From Coprococcus sp. OM04-5BH (GTDB taxonomy: Bacteria; Bacillota; Clostridia; Lachnospirales; Lachnospiraceae): a stretch of DNA of 64,000 nucleotides. The stretch spans positions 124,001 through 188,000 of the forward strand of contig NZ_QULM01000001.1 of the NCBI RefSeq assembly GCF_003482105.1, read 5' to 3'. A program made the translations under genes and the position numbers. Shown piece by piece: positions 1 through 7,574 of this stretch (the first letter of the stretch is position 1; every line of letters begins with the position of its first letter). Below the pieces are notes generated by a model. The model did not search any database. It worked only from the letters and a program-made list of their open reading frames with translations, and was not told where the DNA came from.

Positions 1-374
1 GTTATGTTTATACAATTTCCGGTCTTAACCTCTCCGGACACAGACTTCCTGAGGTCTATGAGCTCCGACAGTTTTCTGCTGATGGCTCTTCCCTGCAGCT
101 CCTTCTTCCCCTTTCCTGCCACTGCAACAATGTGCTCCCTGTCTGTGATACACACGGAGCAGCCGAGGGTTGCCGCCATGATCTCTGCATACTGCCCTGC
201 AAATTCCTTAAGCTCCAGCATTGGTGAGAACTTCTTAAGCACCACCTCACCATCTGCTGCCGTATATATCTCCAGCGGGTCCCCCTCTCTTATCCTCAGA
301 TTTTTTCTTATCTCCTTGGGAACAACTATCCTGCCAAGTTCATCTATTCGTCTGACTATTCCCGTTGCTTTCAT
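1..374 (-). CDS. spoVT: Stage V sporulation protein T (partial, runs off left edge)
   Basis: SpoVT is an AbrB-type DNA-binding regulator that acts in the forespore late in sporulation. The first 124 residues are visible. They open with the AbrB/SpoVT swapped-hairpin domain (MKATGIVRRIDELGRIVVPK at residues 1-20, then the EIRKNLRIREGDPLEI signature) and pass into the GAF-like domain (a GCSVCITDREHIVAVAG stretch near residue 70). Family members are about 178 residues long, so roughly 50 C-terminal residues lie outside the window. The start codon ATG at 374-372 is preceded by a strong AGGAGG ribosome binding site. A sigma-G-like promoter lies upstream. The identification rests on the very conserved N-terminus and I am confident in it. 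Confidence 0.93.
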   Translation of the reverse strand, partial: MKATGIVRRIDELGRIVVPKEIRKNLRIREGDPLEIYTAADGEVVLKKFSPMLELKEFAGQYAEIMAATLGCSVCITDREHIVAVAGKGKKELQGRAISRKLSELIDLRKSVSGEVKTGNCINI

Positions 375-410
375 ATAGAAAATTCCTCCTGCGGTTCCAT
401 AATTTAATGG

Positions 411-439
411 TAGTATGTGGAAGCAGAAGGAATTTATTC
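411..439 (-). promoter_or_regulatory. Sigma-G-type promoter of spoVT
   Basis: On the minus strand GAATA (439-435) is followed after 17 bases by CATACTA (417-411). This fits the forespore sigma-G consensus (-35 GHATR, -10 CATNHTA). In Bacillus subtilis spoVT is known to be sigma-G dependent, so the match is expected. The start of transcription would fall near 404, about 30 bases before the start codon. Confidence 0.6.
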
Positions 440-636
440 ATTTGCACCAAACGCAAATGCTTATAAGCCGTCACCTGCAACAGGCTTAAGTCATGAAATG
501 ACAGTTTTTGACCATTTTCCCGATCAACTGAGAAGCGGTGGATGCACTTACAGCAAGGAGATGTAAAAAAAGCGAATCACCCGGCAATTATTTAGCAACC
601 ATTTGAAAATCATATAAAATTTTTTTAAAAAAGGTG

Positions 637-665
637 TTGACATTTTCAATCTATAGGAGTAGTTT
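637..665 (+). promoter_or_regulatory. Sigma-A promoter of the cstA leader
   Basis: TTGACA at 637-642 and TAGTTT at 660-665 are separated by 17 bases, giving a housekeeping-type promoter. Transcription would begin near 672, just ahead of the T-box leader. The stretch 440-636 between this promoter and the spoVT promoter shows no gene or structure I can name. Confidence 0.6.
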
Positions 666-689
666 AGTTGTCGAACAAAGAGCAAATGC

Positions 690-991
690 AAAGAACAGAA
701 TACGGTTGCCAGAGATCCAGTACTTCAGAGAGCCGTTGGCTGGTGTGAAACGGTGTATGTCTATGGTGATTATCCTCTGCGAGCAGTGCACTGAATTTCT
801 TCACGATAAGTGATGAACACTAGGTGTCACCGGTCTTCCACCGTTAAAAGGAAACTTATTTCAAGAGCTGTGTTGGCACAGTTTCAGAGATGAGGCATGA
901 GAGGTCATTTATTTTCAAATGGCAAATAAAGTGGTATCGCGGAAGTTACAGGCTTTCGTCTTTATGTTGAGTAAAGACGAGAGCCTTTTTT
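690..991 (+). promoter_or_regulatory. T-box leader (probable tRNA-Tyr sensor) upstream of cstA
   Basis: The leader has the T-box landmarks in order. The AGTA and AGAGAG segments of stem I are at 719-733. The apical hairpin with GGTGTGAA follows. A specifier-loop strand GAT-TAT-CC sits at 768-775. The antiterminator T-box, with TGGTATCGCGG, is at about 932-942. A terminator ends the leader. Alignment by eye with the Trp T-box in this same window (GAA-TGG-AC) places the specifier at 771-773, which reads UAU (Tyr). The T-box bulge UGGU matches an A discriminator base, as in bacterial tRNA-Tyr. The T-box call itself is firm; the specifier assignment is an inference. Confidence 0.88.
951..991 (+). 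terminator. T-box attenuator terminator of cstA
   Basis: A near-perfect hairpin (GGCTTTCGTCTTTA pairing with TAAAGACGAGAGCC) is followed by a run of six T. It overlaps the 3' part of the antiterminator region, as expected for a leader controlled by transcription attenuation. Confidence 0.9.
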
Positions 992-1034
992 AATTTCTTT
1001 TTTGTTTACTCTTTGCATATATATATTATTAAGA

Positions 1035-1062
1035 AAGGAGCCGTCAGTAGACGGAAAAAGAA
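1035..1062 (+). promoter_or_regulatory. Ribosome binding site bridged by a hairpin before cstA
   Basis: The only good Shine-Dalgarno sequence (AAGGAG, 1035-1040) lies 22 bases from the ATG, which is too far for normal initiation. The gap holds a perfect 5-bp hairpin, CCGTC-AGTA-GACGG (1041-1054). If folded, it would bring the effective spacing to about 8 bases. No alternative in-frame start is better placed. Confidence 0.5.
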
Positions 1063-2751
1063 ATGAATGGATTAGTAATAGTATTGATCGGAATCGTAGT
1101 TTTAGGTGCCGGCTATCTTTTCTATGGAAGATGGCTTGCAAAGAAATGGGGGCTTGATCCAAAGGCCAAGACTCCTGCTTACACACATGAGGATGGACAG
1201 GATTATGTTCCATCGTCCAAATTCACTGTATTTTCACACCAGTTTTCATCCATAGCCGGTGCTGGTCCTGTAACCGGACCAATACTCGCGTCGGTATTCG
1301 GATGGGTGCCTGTTCTTCTGTGGTTACTGGTTGGCGGATTGTTCTTCGGTGCCGTACAGGATTTCGGTTCACTGTATGCATCAGTTAAGAACGAAGGAAA
1401 GTCAATGGGTATGATCATTGAGAAGTACATAGGAAGGTTCGGCAGGAAGCTGTTCATGTTATTCTGCTGGCTCTTCACATTGCTGGTTATCGCAGCATTC
1501 ACAGATATGGTTGCCGGAACCTTCATGAGTACCGGTGCCGGAACCGAAGCATTTTCAGTAGCAACCAAAAATGCAAATGCTTCCGCCGCCTCAATATCAA
1601 TGCTCTTCATAGTAGTAGCGATCGTCTTTGGTATCATACAGAAGCATGTGAAAATGAATGAGGGTGTCCGTGCAGTTGTTGCAATAGCTCTTCTTGTTGG
1701 AATGTTTGCCCTTGGTATGGTTCTTCCAATGACTGCTTCAAAGACAGCATGGATCTACATTGTTATGGCTTACCTGTTCCTTGCGTCAGTAATGCCAATG
1801 TGGCTTCTTATGCAGCCTAGAGATTACATGACAACCTTCATGCTCCTTGGTATGATAATCGGTGCCGTTGTGGGTGTATTTGTAGCTCATCCTTCAATGG
1901 AGCTTAACGCGTTCAATGGCTTCAATGTAAATGGAAGCTACCTCTTCCCTACATTATTTGTAACTATAGCCTGTGGTGCTGTATCAGGTTTCCACAGCCT
2001 TGTATCATCAGGTACTTCATCAAAGACCATAAGCAATGAAAAGGATATGCCGATGGTTGGTTATGGTGCCATGATCGTTGAGTCTCTTCTTGGTATTGTT
2101 GCATTAGTTGTTGTGGGTGCTGTTGCTGTAAACGGCACAAAGCCTGACGGAACACCATTTTCAATATTCTCATCAGGTGTGGCAGGATTCCTTGAGAAGC
2201 TCGGACTTCCTGTACATGTTGCAACTGTATTCATGACAATGTGTGTATCTGCTCTTGCTCTTACATCCCTTGACTCAGTAGCAAGAATAGGCCGTATGTC
2301 ATTCCAGGAATTATTCTATGGAGACACAACTGATACTTCAAAAATGCCTGTATGGCAGAAGATCCTTACAAATAAGTATTTCGCAACAGTTATAACATTG
2401 TTCTTCGGTTACTTACTTACACTTGGCGGATACAACAACGTATGGCCTTTGTTCGGTTCAGCAAACCAGCTCCTTGCAGCTCTGGTTCTCATTGCTCTTG
2501 CTGTATTCCTTAAGACAACAGGAAGAACCGGCTGGACTCTTTACGCACCAATGTTCATCATGTTAGCTGTTACATTCACAGCTCTTATCCAGAAGACTGT
2601 TGCTCTTGTAAGAAACATAATGGCAGGTCAGGCAACATTTCTTGTAGACGGACTTCAGTTCATAGTTGCCATCCTTCTTATGGTTCTTGGTGTACTTGTT
2701 GCATTCAGCTGCTTAAAGAAGCTCTTCACAGCTAAGAAAGAGGAAGCTTAA
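1063..2751 (+). CDS. cstA: CstA-family carbon starvation / peptide or pyruvate transporter
   Basis: This 562-residue integral membrane protein belongs to the CstA family, whose characterised members take up pyruvate or peptides in proton-coupled fashion. It contains the family hallmarks: an N-terminal YGRWLAKKWGLD segment, then FSHQFSSIAGAGPVTGPILA near residue 58, and a long series of hydrophobic helices to the end. It is the shorter clostridial type and lacks the long C-terminal extension of the E. coli protein. It stands alone on the plus strand, is flanked by its own leader and terminator, and is not in an operon. The T-box upstream implies expression when one aminoacyl-tRNA is uncharged. 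That suggests the substrate is an amino acid or peptide rather than pyruvate, but this is inference. Confidence 0.9.
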   Translation: MNGLVIVLIGIVVLGAGYLFYGRWLAKKWGLDPKAKTPAYTHEDGQDYVPSSKFTVFSHQFSSIAGAGPVTGPILASVFGWVPVLLWLLVGGLFFGAVQDFGSLYASVKNEGKSMGMIIEKYIGRFGRKLFMLFCWLFTLLVIAAFTDMVAGTFMSTGAGTEAFSVATKNANASAASISMLFIVVAIVFGIIQKHVKMNEGVRAVVAIALLVGMFALGMVLPMTASKTAWIYIVMAYLFLASVMPMWLLMQPRDYMTTFMLLGMIIGAVVGVFVAHPSMELNAFNGFNVNGSYLFPTLFVTIACGAVSGFHSLVSSGTSSKTISNEKDMPMVGYGAMIVESLLGIVALVVVGAVAVNGTKPDGTPFSIFSSGVAGFLEKLGLPVHVATVFMTMCVSALALTSLDSVARIGRMSFQELFYGDTTDTSKMPVWQKILTNKYFATVITLFFGYLLTLGGYNNVWPLFGSANQLLAALVLIALAVFLKTTGRTGWTLYAPMFIMLAVTFTALIQKTVALVRNIMAGQATFLVDGLQFIVAILLMVLGVLVAFSCLKKLFTAKKEEA

Positions 2752-2830
2752 AGTATTTAGGGCTTAATATGAATTTTAATAAGTGCTTTAATTAAGAAGA
2801 TAAATATATAGATTAGTATTTTGTTTCCTA

Positions 2831-2880
2831 CAAGTGGGGCACAGTGACAGGATTTCCTGGACTGTGCCCCGCTTGTTTTG
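2831..2880 (+). terminator. Terminator after cstA
   Basis: A 14-bp stem (CAAGTGGGGCACAG with CTGTGCCCCGCTTG, one G-U pair) with a 17-base loop is followed by TTTTGTCTT. It separates cstA from the convergent minus-strand genes. Confidence 0.9.
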
Positions 2881-2888
2881 TCTTATAA

Positions 2889-3656
2889 CTACTTCAGCTT
2901 ACCATACTCCTCATCAGTTACCGGCTCGCACCACTCATTTGAAGCTTCCTCTCCCGGAACCTCAACGGCAAGATGGCTGAACCAACTGTCAGGGGCAGCA
3001 CCATGCCAATGCTTTACTTCCGCAGGGATGTTGATGCAGTCGCCCGGCTTAAGCTCAATAGCTTCCTTGCCCTCTTCCTGATAATATCCACGTCCTGCAA
3101 CACATACAAGGATCTGTCCGCCGCCACTCTTTGCGTGGTGGATATGCCAATTGTTACGGCAGCCCGGCTCAAATGTTACATTGAATATTCCGACCTGACT
3201 TGTTGATACCGGAGCAAGGTAGCTCTTTCCTATGAAATACTTGGCAAATGCGTCATTTGGCTCGCCTATAGGAAATACCATTTCCTTGGCGTGTGCTCTC
3301 ATCGCCTCGTCTTCATATGGAAGATCGCCCTCGCCGTCCTGCCATACTTCCTTGGCAAGATTAAATACTGCCCAGCCCTTAGGCCATCCTGCATAGAACG
3401 CCACATGAGTGATAACTGCTGCGATCTCCTTCTGAGTTACACCATGTGCCTTTGCATTCTGCAAATGGAATTTAAGTGATGAGTCTGTAACTCCTGACGC
3501 CATAAGTGCAACTACTGTGATTATGCTTCTTGTCTTAACGTCAATGTCCTGGTTATTCCAGTTCTCTCCAAATAATACGTCATCATTATAATGTGCAAAT
3601 TCAGGGGCAAATCCTGAAAGTGCGTTACGACCTGCTGTCTGTACTATCTTCTTCAT
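2889..3656 (-). CDS. Carboxymuconolactone decarboxylase-cupin fusion protein
   Basis: The N-terminal half is an AhpD/CMD-like helical domain (LNDDVLFG-type segment near residue 22, then TRSIITVVALMASG and the ITHVAFYAGWPKG helix). It lacks the CxxC redox pair of AhpD. The C-terminal half is a cupin barrel, with metal-ligand histidines in WHIHH and later VKHWHG. Such fusions are common in gut bacteria and usually sit beside flavodoxins and reductases; their substrate is unknown. I choose the ATG at 3656, which has AGGA close upstream and matches the usual family start. The frame is open upstream to a TTG at 3752 inside the flavodoxin gene, but that extension has no ribosome site and no family match. 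The flavodoxin gene lies directly upstream, so the two are probably co-transcribed. Confidence 0.82.
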   Translation of the reverse strand: MKKIVQTAGRNALSGFAPEFAHYNDDVLFGENWNNQDIDVKTRSIITVVALMASGVTDSSLKFHLQNAKAHGVTQKEIAAVITHVAFYAGWPKGWAVFNLAKEVWQDGEGDLPYEDEAMRAHAKEMVFPIGEPNDAFAKYFIGKSYLAPVSTSQVGIFNVTFEPGCRNNWHIHHAKSGGGQILVCVAGRGYYQEEGKEAIELKPGDCINIPAEVKHWHGAAPDSWFSHLAVEVPGEEASNEWCEPVTDEEYGKLK

Positions 3657-3738
3657 TTTTCCTGATATATTGTGATTGACTGATCCGTCATCTTTTTTAC
3701 AATATATATCCTTTCCGTCAATTTTTAATACATACTTC

Positions 3739-4209
3739 TTAAAGAGTTTCAACCCACTTGCTTACTGACTGCTTATTTGCACCGTTAAGAAGCTTGCCCT
3801 CAACGATCTGTGCATTTGGAGCAGATGGCTGAAGCTCACGAACTGTATTGCCAAATCCGCTTCCGCCTGATGTTGCGAAAAGCACGATCTTCTTTCCTGA
3901 GAAGTCATATGACTCAAGGAAAGTGTTGATTATAGTTGGTGCCACATACCACCAGATTGGGAAACCGATAAGGATCTCATCATATGGAGCCACGTCAATG
4001 TCACCTGTGATGATCTCCGGTCTTATCTTCTTGTCACTCATCTCAACACTGCTTCTTGACTTTTTGTCCATCCAGTTGAGGTCGGCGTCTGTATAACGAA
4101 CCTTAGGTGTGATCTCATATAAATCTGCACCTACTGCCTCTGCAACCATTTCCGCTGCCCTCTTTGTTACGCCGCTGGCACTGAAATATGCAACTAATCT
4201 TTTACTCAT
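3739..4209 (-). CDS. Flavodoxin
   Basis: This is a 156-residue FMN-binding flavodoxin-fold protein of the flavodoxin_4 type. Residues 9-15 form the phosphate-binding loop (SASGVTK). The PIWWYVAPTIINTF segment near residue 84 supplies the aromatic residue stacking on the flavin. A third loop, LFATSGGSGFG, lies near residue 109. A good AGGAGG site precedes the ATG. It is the first gene of a two-gene unit with the CMD-cupin gene and starts after the terminator of the LysR gene. It likely carries electrons for a cytoplasmic reductase; the partner is not visible. Confidence 0.88.
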   Translation of the reverse strand: MSKRLVAYFSASGVTKRAAEMVAEAVGADLYEITPKVRYTDADLNWMDKKSRSSVEMSDKKIRPEIITGDIDVAPYDEILIGFPIWWYVAPTIINTFLESYDFSGKKIVLFATSGGSGFGNTVRELQPSAPNAQIVEGKLLNGANKQSVSKWVETL

Positions 4210-4271
4210 AATATCTACCTCCTGTACAAAATATAAGATTGTTTAAAAATATGACTACAGCATCGCTGTCT

Positions 4272-4310
4272 TAAAAAATAAACCCATAGAGAACTTTCAC
4301 TCTATGGGTT
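4272..4310 (-). terminator. Terminator after the LysR gene
   Basis: The perfect 11-bp stem AACCCATAGAG/CTCTATGGGTT has an 8-base loop and is followed on the minus strand by TATTTTTTA. Confidence 0.9.
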
Positions 4311-4362
4311 CATTTTAATATTCCTTATATAATTATGTCTAATACTTATATATTATCGTTTT

Positions 4363-5241
4363 CTATGCCCCAAAGGCATTAATCTCCTTTATGAATTTAT
4401 TTACAGCCTGGGAATATGGGATATTGCGTCTCCAGGCAATCACAGTATTTGAGGTTATCTCCGGATACAGTCTCCTCTGCACCAACACATCATCACGCCA
4501 ATATTTGGCTGCACCTTCTATTGATACCGGATAGCCGAGACCGTAGGCTGCCATGACACCTGCATTTGTCCCAAGATTACTGGTAAATGCCACATTTAAC
4601 TTACTGAAATCCTTGCCGAACCAGTTGGCGATCTCACTCTGGACATTCTGCCGCTCCGGAAGTATCACCGGCTTGTCAAGAAGGTCCGCCTTGGTTATGT
4701 ATTCATTTGCAGCTAAGGGATCGTCAGGCCTCATGCCCACAACCCAGTGGTCGCTTCCGGACAACCTTATATAGTCCATGCCCTCCGTGTCCACCGGCTC
4801 CATGAACAACCCGATATCCACAACACCCTTATTTATCATCTCATAAACCGTGTCCGCAGTGGCAGTATGTATGACGATCTGGACCATTGGATATTTCTCC
4901 TTGAAGCCCTTGCATATCTCAGCCAGGGTCTCCACCGCTGCAAATTCCCCACATCCCACAGTCACAGTTCCATCAACCAGCTCGCAGTCGCCCTTAAACT
5001 CCTCAAATATCTTATCCTCAAGATCGGTTATCTCAAGTGCCCGACGCTTGAGCAAAATCCCATCATCTGTGAGAGTGATGTTGTGTCCGCCACGCCTGAA
5101 CAATGTGGTTTCAAGCTCTTCCTCCAATGCCGCAAGCTGCCTTGAAAGAGTTGGCTGTGTTATATGTAATTGTTCCGCAGCCTTAGTAAAGCTCTGCTCT
5201 CTTGCCACTGTCAGAAAATATCTTAAAACCCTTAACTCCAT
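4363..5241 (-). CDS. LysR-family transcriptional regulator
   Basis: This 292-residue LTTR starts with the winged-helix domain (MELRVLRYFLTVAREQSFTK, then AAEQLHITQPTLSRQLAALE). The effector-binding domain follows from about residue 90. It is preceded by a strong AAGGAG site. It follows the ketopantoate-reductase-like gene after 36 bases without a terminator, so it is probably the last gene of that transcript. Downstream lies the flavodoxin/CMD-cupin pair, which LTTRs of this subgroup often control. The target is not shown by the sequence. Confidence 0.92.
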   Translation of the reverse strand: MELRVLRYFLTVAREQSFTKAAEQLHITQPTLSRQLAALEEELETTLFRRGGHNITLTDDGILLKRRALEITDLEDKIFEEFKGDCELVDGTVTVGCGEFAAVETLAEICKGFKEKYPMVQIVIHTATADTVYEMINKGVVDIGLFMEPVDTEGMDYIRLSGSDHWVVGMRPDDPLAANEYITKADLLDKPVILPERQNVQSEIANWFGKDFSKLNVAFTSNLGTNAGVMAAYGLGYPVSIEGAAKYWRDDVLVQRRLYPEITSNTVIAWRRNIPYSQAVNKFIKEINAFGA

Positions 5242-5277
5242 ACGCTTCTCCTTATCATTTGAACAACAACATCTTCG

Positions 5278-6237
5278 TTATAACGAACAGGTACTCTCCG
5301 CCGTTCTTCCTTCGTAGTCGAACTTTCCGTCGTTCTTCTCCTCCAGTGCCTTTATCATATGGTAGGTGTACTCATTGTAAGGCGTTGGTATCCCAAGCTC
5401 CCTGCCCATTCGGATTAATGCCCCTGAGAACATATCTATCTCGGTCTTTCGTCCGGCGTCAATATCCTGCAGGGTAGAATATCTTGCAGACGGCGGAACA
5501 GGACTCCCGTGTACTGATGGTCCCGAAGCCTTGGTCATGTCTATCCCCTTCGCCTTGGCGATTGCTTCAAGCTCGCCCCGAAGTCCGTCGCTTATGGCCT
5601 TCATGTGTATACTGTCATTGTAGCAGCCAACTCCCGCCCCCAGTATTGCCTGGGGAAGGTTGTTACACACATTTAGCCTGAATTTGCTCCACACCTCTTC
5701 TATTATGTGTTCGGATGAGTTGTAATGTAATCCTGTATCTGCAAATAACTCTTCAATCCCACGAACTCTCTCACTGTCATAAGGAGCATTTTTCTCTCCA
5801 AATATAATTCCTATGGTCGTCTCCGGATCGAAGCAGAAATTATCGTCCTCTCTGTGGGACGCCACCTTAATAAGGGAGTACAACACATGTTCCTCTCCAA
5901 CCTGTGCGGAAATGATTTCCTCACTGTCAACGCCATTCATGAGACTCATGACTGTGGTGTCATTTCCCACGATTTTCTTTATGCTGTCCATTGCTGCAGG
6001 CAAGGCACCATATTTCAGGCATACGATCAAAAGATCTACATTGTATGCCTCCTTGGGAGTCCACACCTCAGGATGGTAAACTGTGCCATTTATGGTAATT
6101 CCTTTATCCTTAAGTCTCTTATTTCTATCATTCTCTGCAACAACTCCAAGACTTATGCCCGACTTATCTGAAAGTCCCCATATCATATAGGCACCTACGG
6201 CACCTGCCCCAAGTATCGCTACATGTTTCATCTTCAT
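5278..6237 (-). CDS. 2-dehydropantoate 2-reductase family (ketopantoate reductase-like) oxidoreductase
   Basis: This 319-residue NAD(P)H-dependent enzyme of the ApbA/PanE family begins with a Rossmann fold (GAGAVGAYMIWGLS, residues 10-23). The LLIVCLKYGALPAAM segment follows, and the helical C-terminal domain carries the conserved WSKFRLNVCNN lysine region. Family members reduce ketopantoate for coenzyme A synthesis, but many paralogs act on other 2-oxo acids. No panB or panC is nearby, so the exact substrate is open. Starts at 6237 or 6231 are both possible; the AAGGAG site favours 6237. It is 14 bases downstream of the Cys-cluster gene and upstream of the LysR gene. Confidence 0.8.
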   Translation of the reverse strand: MKMKHVAILGAGAVGAYMIWGLSDKSGISLGVVAENDRNKRLKDKGITINGTVYHPEVWTPKEAYNVDLLIVCLKYGALPAAMDSIKKIVGNDTTVMSLMNGVDSEEIISAQVGEEHVLYSLIKVASHREDDNFCFDPETTIGIIFGEKNAPYDSERVRGIEELFADTGLHYNSSEHIIEEVWSKFRLNVCNNLPQAILGAGVGCYNDSIHMKAISDGLRGELEAIAKAKGIDMTKASGPSVHGSPVPPSARYSTLQDIDAGRKTEIDMFSGALIRMGRELGIPTPYNEYTYHMIKALEEKNDGKFDYEGRTAESTCSL

Positions 6238-6251
6238 TTGATTATCTCCTT

Positions 6252-6698
6252 CTATTCTTCAGAAAGCTCTGCCTTAACGTCCTTATACATTTCCTCATTC
6301 ATGTCATATCCCAGATAAAATATTCCCCGGTAAAATGACTCTGACAACTGAGTCATACTGCCATCAATATATTTTTCTGCAATGTTTCCAAGCATTTCTA
6401 TGATATCAAGCTTCCAGCCTTTTTCCTCATCACTGCAATCCCAGAAACCCGTCATGTCACGGTCTGAGGTATTCCCACAAGGAACTGAACAGGAAGAGCA
6501 GCCCGGGGAGATACGATACTTCTCATCGTGTATCTTCCTGATCACTTCATTTATTTCATCCTTACTTTTTTTATCATCAAATTTTGCAACAGCAAGCACT
6601 GCCTCTGCGACGATCCTGTCGGTGTCGGCTGTCTTGCCCGAATTACCTGTAGCACCCACAAGACCTATCAGTGCCCCAAGAATATCATCTCTTTCCAT
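6252..6698 (-). CDS. Uncharacterised cysteine-cluster protein
   Basis: I do not recognise this 148-residue soluble protein. Its most distinctive feature is a C-x2-C-x3-C cluster (SPGCSSCSVPCGNTSDRDM, about residues 63-81) that could bind a metal or an Fe-S cluster. Another cysteine lies near residue 88. The N-terminus is mostly helical and polar, without signal peptide or membrane segment. The ATG has a GGGAGA ribosome site. It is the first gene of a likely three-gene transcript with the ketopantoate-reductase-like and LysR genes, which hints at a redox role; that is inference only. Confidence 0.75.
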   Translation of the reverse strand: MERDDILGALIGLVGATGNSGKTADTDRIVAEAVLAVAKFDDKKSKDEINEVIRKIHDEKYRISPGCSSCSVPCGNTSDRDMTGFWDCSDEEKGWKLDIIEMLGNIAEKYIDGSMTQLSESFYRGIFYLGYDMNEEMYKDVKAELSEE

Positions 6699-6817
6699 CT
6701 ATATCTCCCATAATCTGTAAATTATTTTCTATGACCTTTCATACCTGACATTATATATTCTTACTCACCATATTTCTTGCAGTCAACAAACCCTACACCA
6801 GTTCATTAAAAATTTTT

Positions 6818-6913
6818 CTACTTTATTCTCCCATGGTATTCCTTAGGGGTGCAGCCCATTATCTCATGAAAATGTTTTGTAAAATAGCTGGGTGAGGAAA
6901 ATGCCACAGACAT
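6818..6913 (-). pseudogene. Remnant of an AraC-family regulator (C-terminal helix only)
   Basis: On the minus strand 31 codons ending in TAG read as the last helix-turn-helix of an AraC protein (SVAFSSPSYFTKHFHEIMG followed by CTPKEYHGRIK). The match to the family pattern GF-S-SYF---F---G-TP-EYR is close. Nothing upstream in the same frame continues the domain: the preceding bases are AT-rich and out of family. There is no ribosome site. This is most likely the stump of a deleted regulator gene. Otherwise the 303-base gap 6699-7001 holds nothing recognisable. Confidence 0.7.
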
Positions 6914-7001
6914 TATAATTTTAAATCTTATTTTTGACAATCTTATTTTCTCTCAATAACCTCACCCTGATCCCTGCTGGACAGGTGTAATGCCGAGTTG
7001 A

Positions 7002-7574
7002 TTATTTAACACTCTTCAGGAAATTCTCTATCATGATCCTGCCGTCATCTGTCATTACGGATTCCGGGTGGAACTGGAGTCCGAATACAGGATACTCTGT
7101 GTGCTCCACAGCCATTACCTCTCCGTCTTCGCTTACAGCTGTGACCTTAAGTTCCTTTGGAAGGGTCGCAGGGTCAACTGCAAGGGAATGATATCTTGCT
7201 GCGTAGAAACGCTCCGGCAACCCAGCAAATACAGTGCTTTCGCAGGTTTTGATCATTTCCTTCCTCTTTCCGTGCATAAGCTCCTTAGCATAGGTTACTG
7301 TAGCGCCAAAAGCCTGGCATATTGCCTGGTGTCCCAGGCATATTCCAAGTATAGGAACCTTGCCGGCAAAATACTTTATCACGTCTATACATACTCCGGC
7401 GTCCTCAGGTCTTCCCGGTCCCGGAGATATGATTATGGCTTCGGGAGCCATTTTCTCGATCTCCTCCACTGTGCAGTCATCATTTCTTATGACCTTCACA
7501 TCACTGTTGACGCTGCCCACAAGCTGGTACACATTGTATGAGAAGCTGTCATAATTATCTATCAGTAATATCAT
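7002..7574 (-). CDS. trpG: Anthranilate synthase component II (glutamine amidotransferase)
   Basis: TrpG supplies ammonia from glutamine to TrpE for anthranilate formation from chorismate. The 190-residue class I amidotransferase shows the start MILLIDNYDSFSYNV, the SPGPGRPEDAG loop, the nucleophile cysteine in GICLGHQAI (near residue 80) and the catalytic His-Glu in FHPES near residue 168. Length is normal for a stand-alone TrpG. Its ATG overlaps the trpE stop (TAATG), so the two are translationally coupled. It is the last gene of the trp operon. Confidence 0.96.
   Translation of the reverse strand: MILLIDNYDSFSYNVYQLVGSVNSDVKVIRNDDCTVEEIEKMAPEAIIISPGPGRPEDAGVCIDVIKYFAGKVPILGICLGHQAICQAFGATVTYAKELMHGKRKEMIKTCESTVFAGLPERFYAARYHSLAVDPATLPKELKVTAVSEDGEVMAVEHTEYPVFGLQFHPESVMTDDGRIMIENFLKSVK

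Noticed and set aside
4..378. Plus-strand frame at the left edge
   Set aside because: The minus strand encodes spoVT with clear family motifs, so the plus-strand frame is its shadow.
3657..3752. N-terminal extension of the CMD-cupin protein from a TTG start
   Set aside because: It begins inside the flavodoxin gene, lacks a ribosome site and has no family match. The ATG at 3656 has AGGA and fits the family start.
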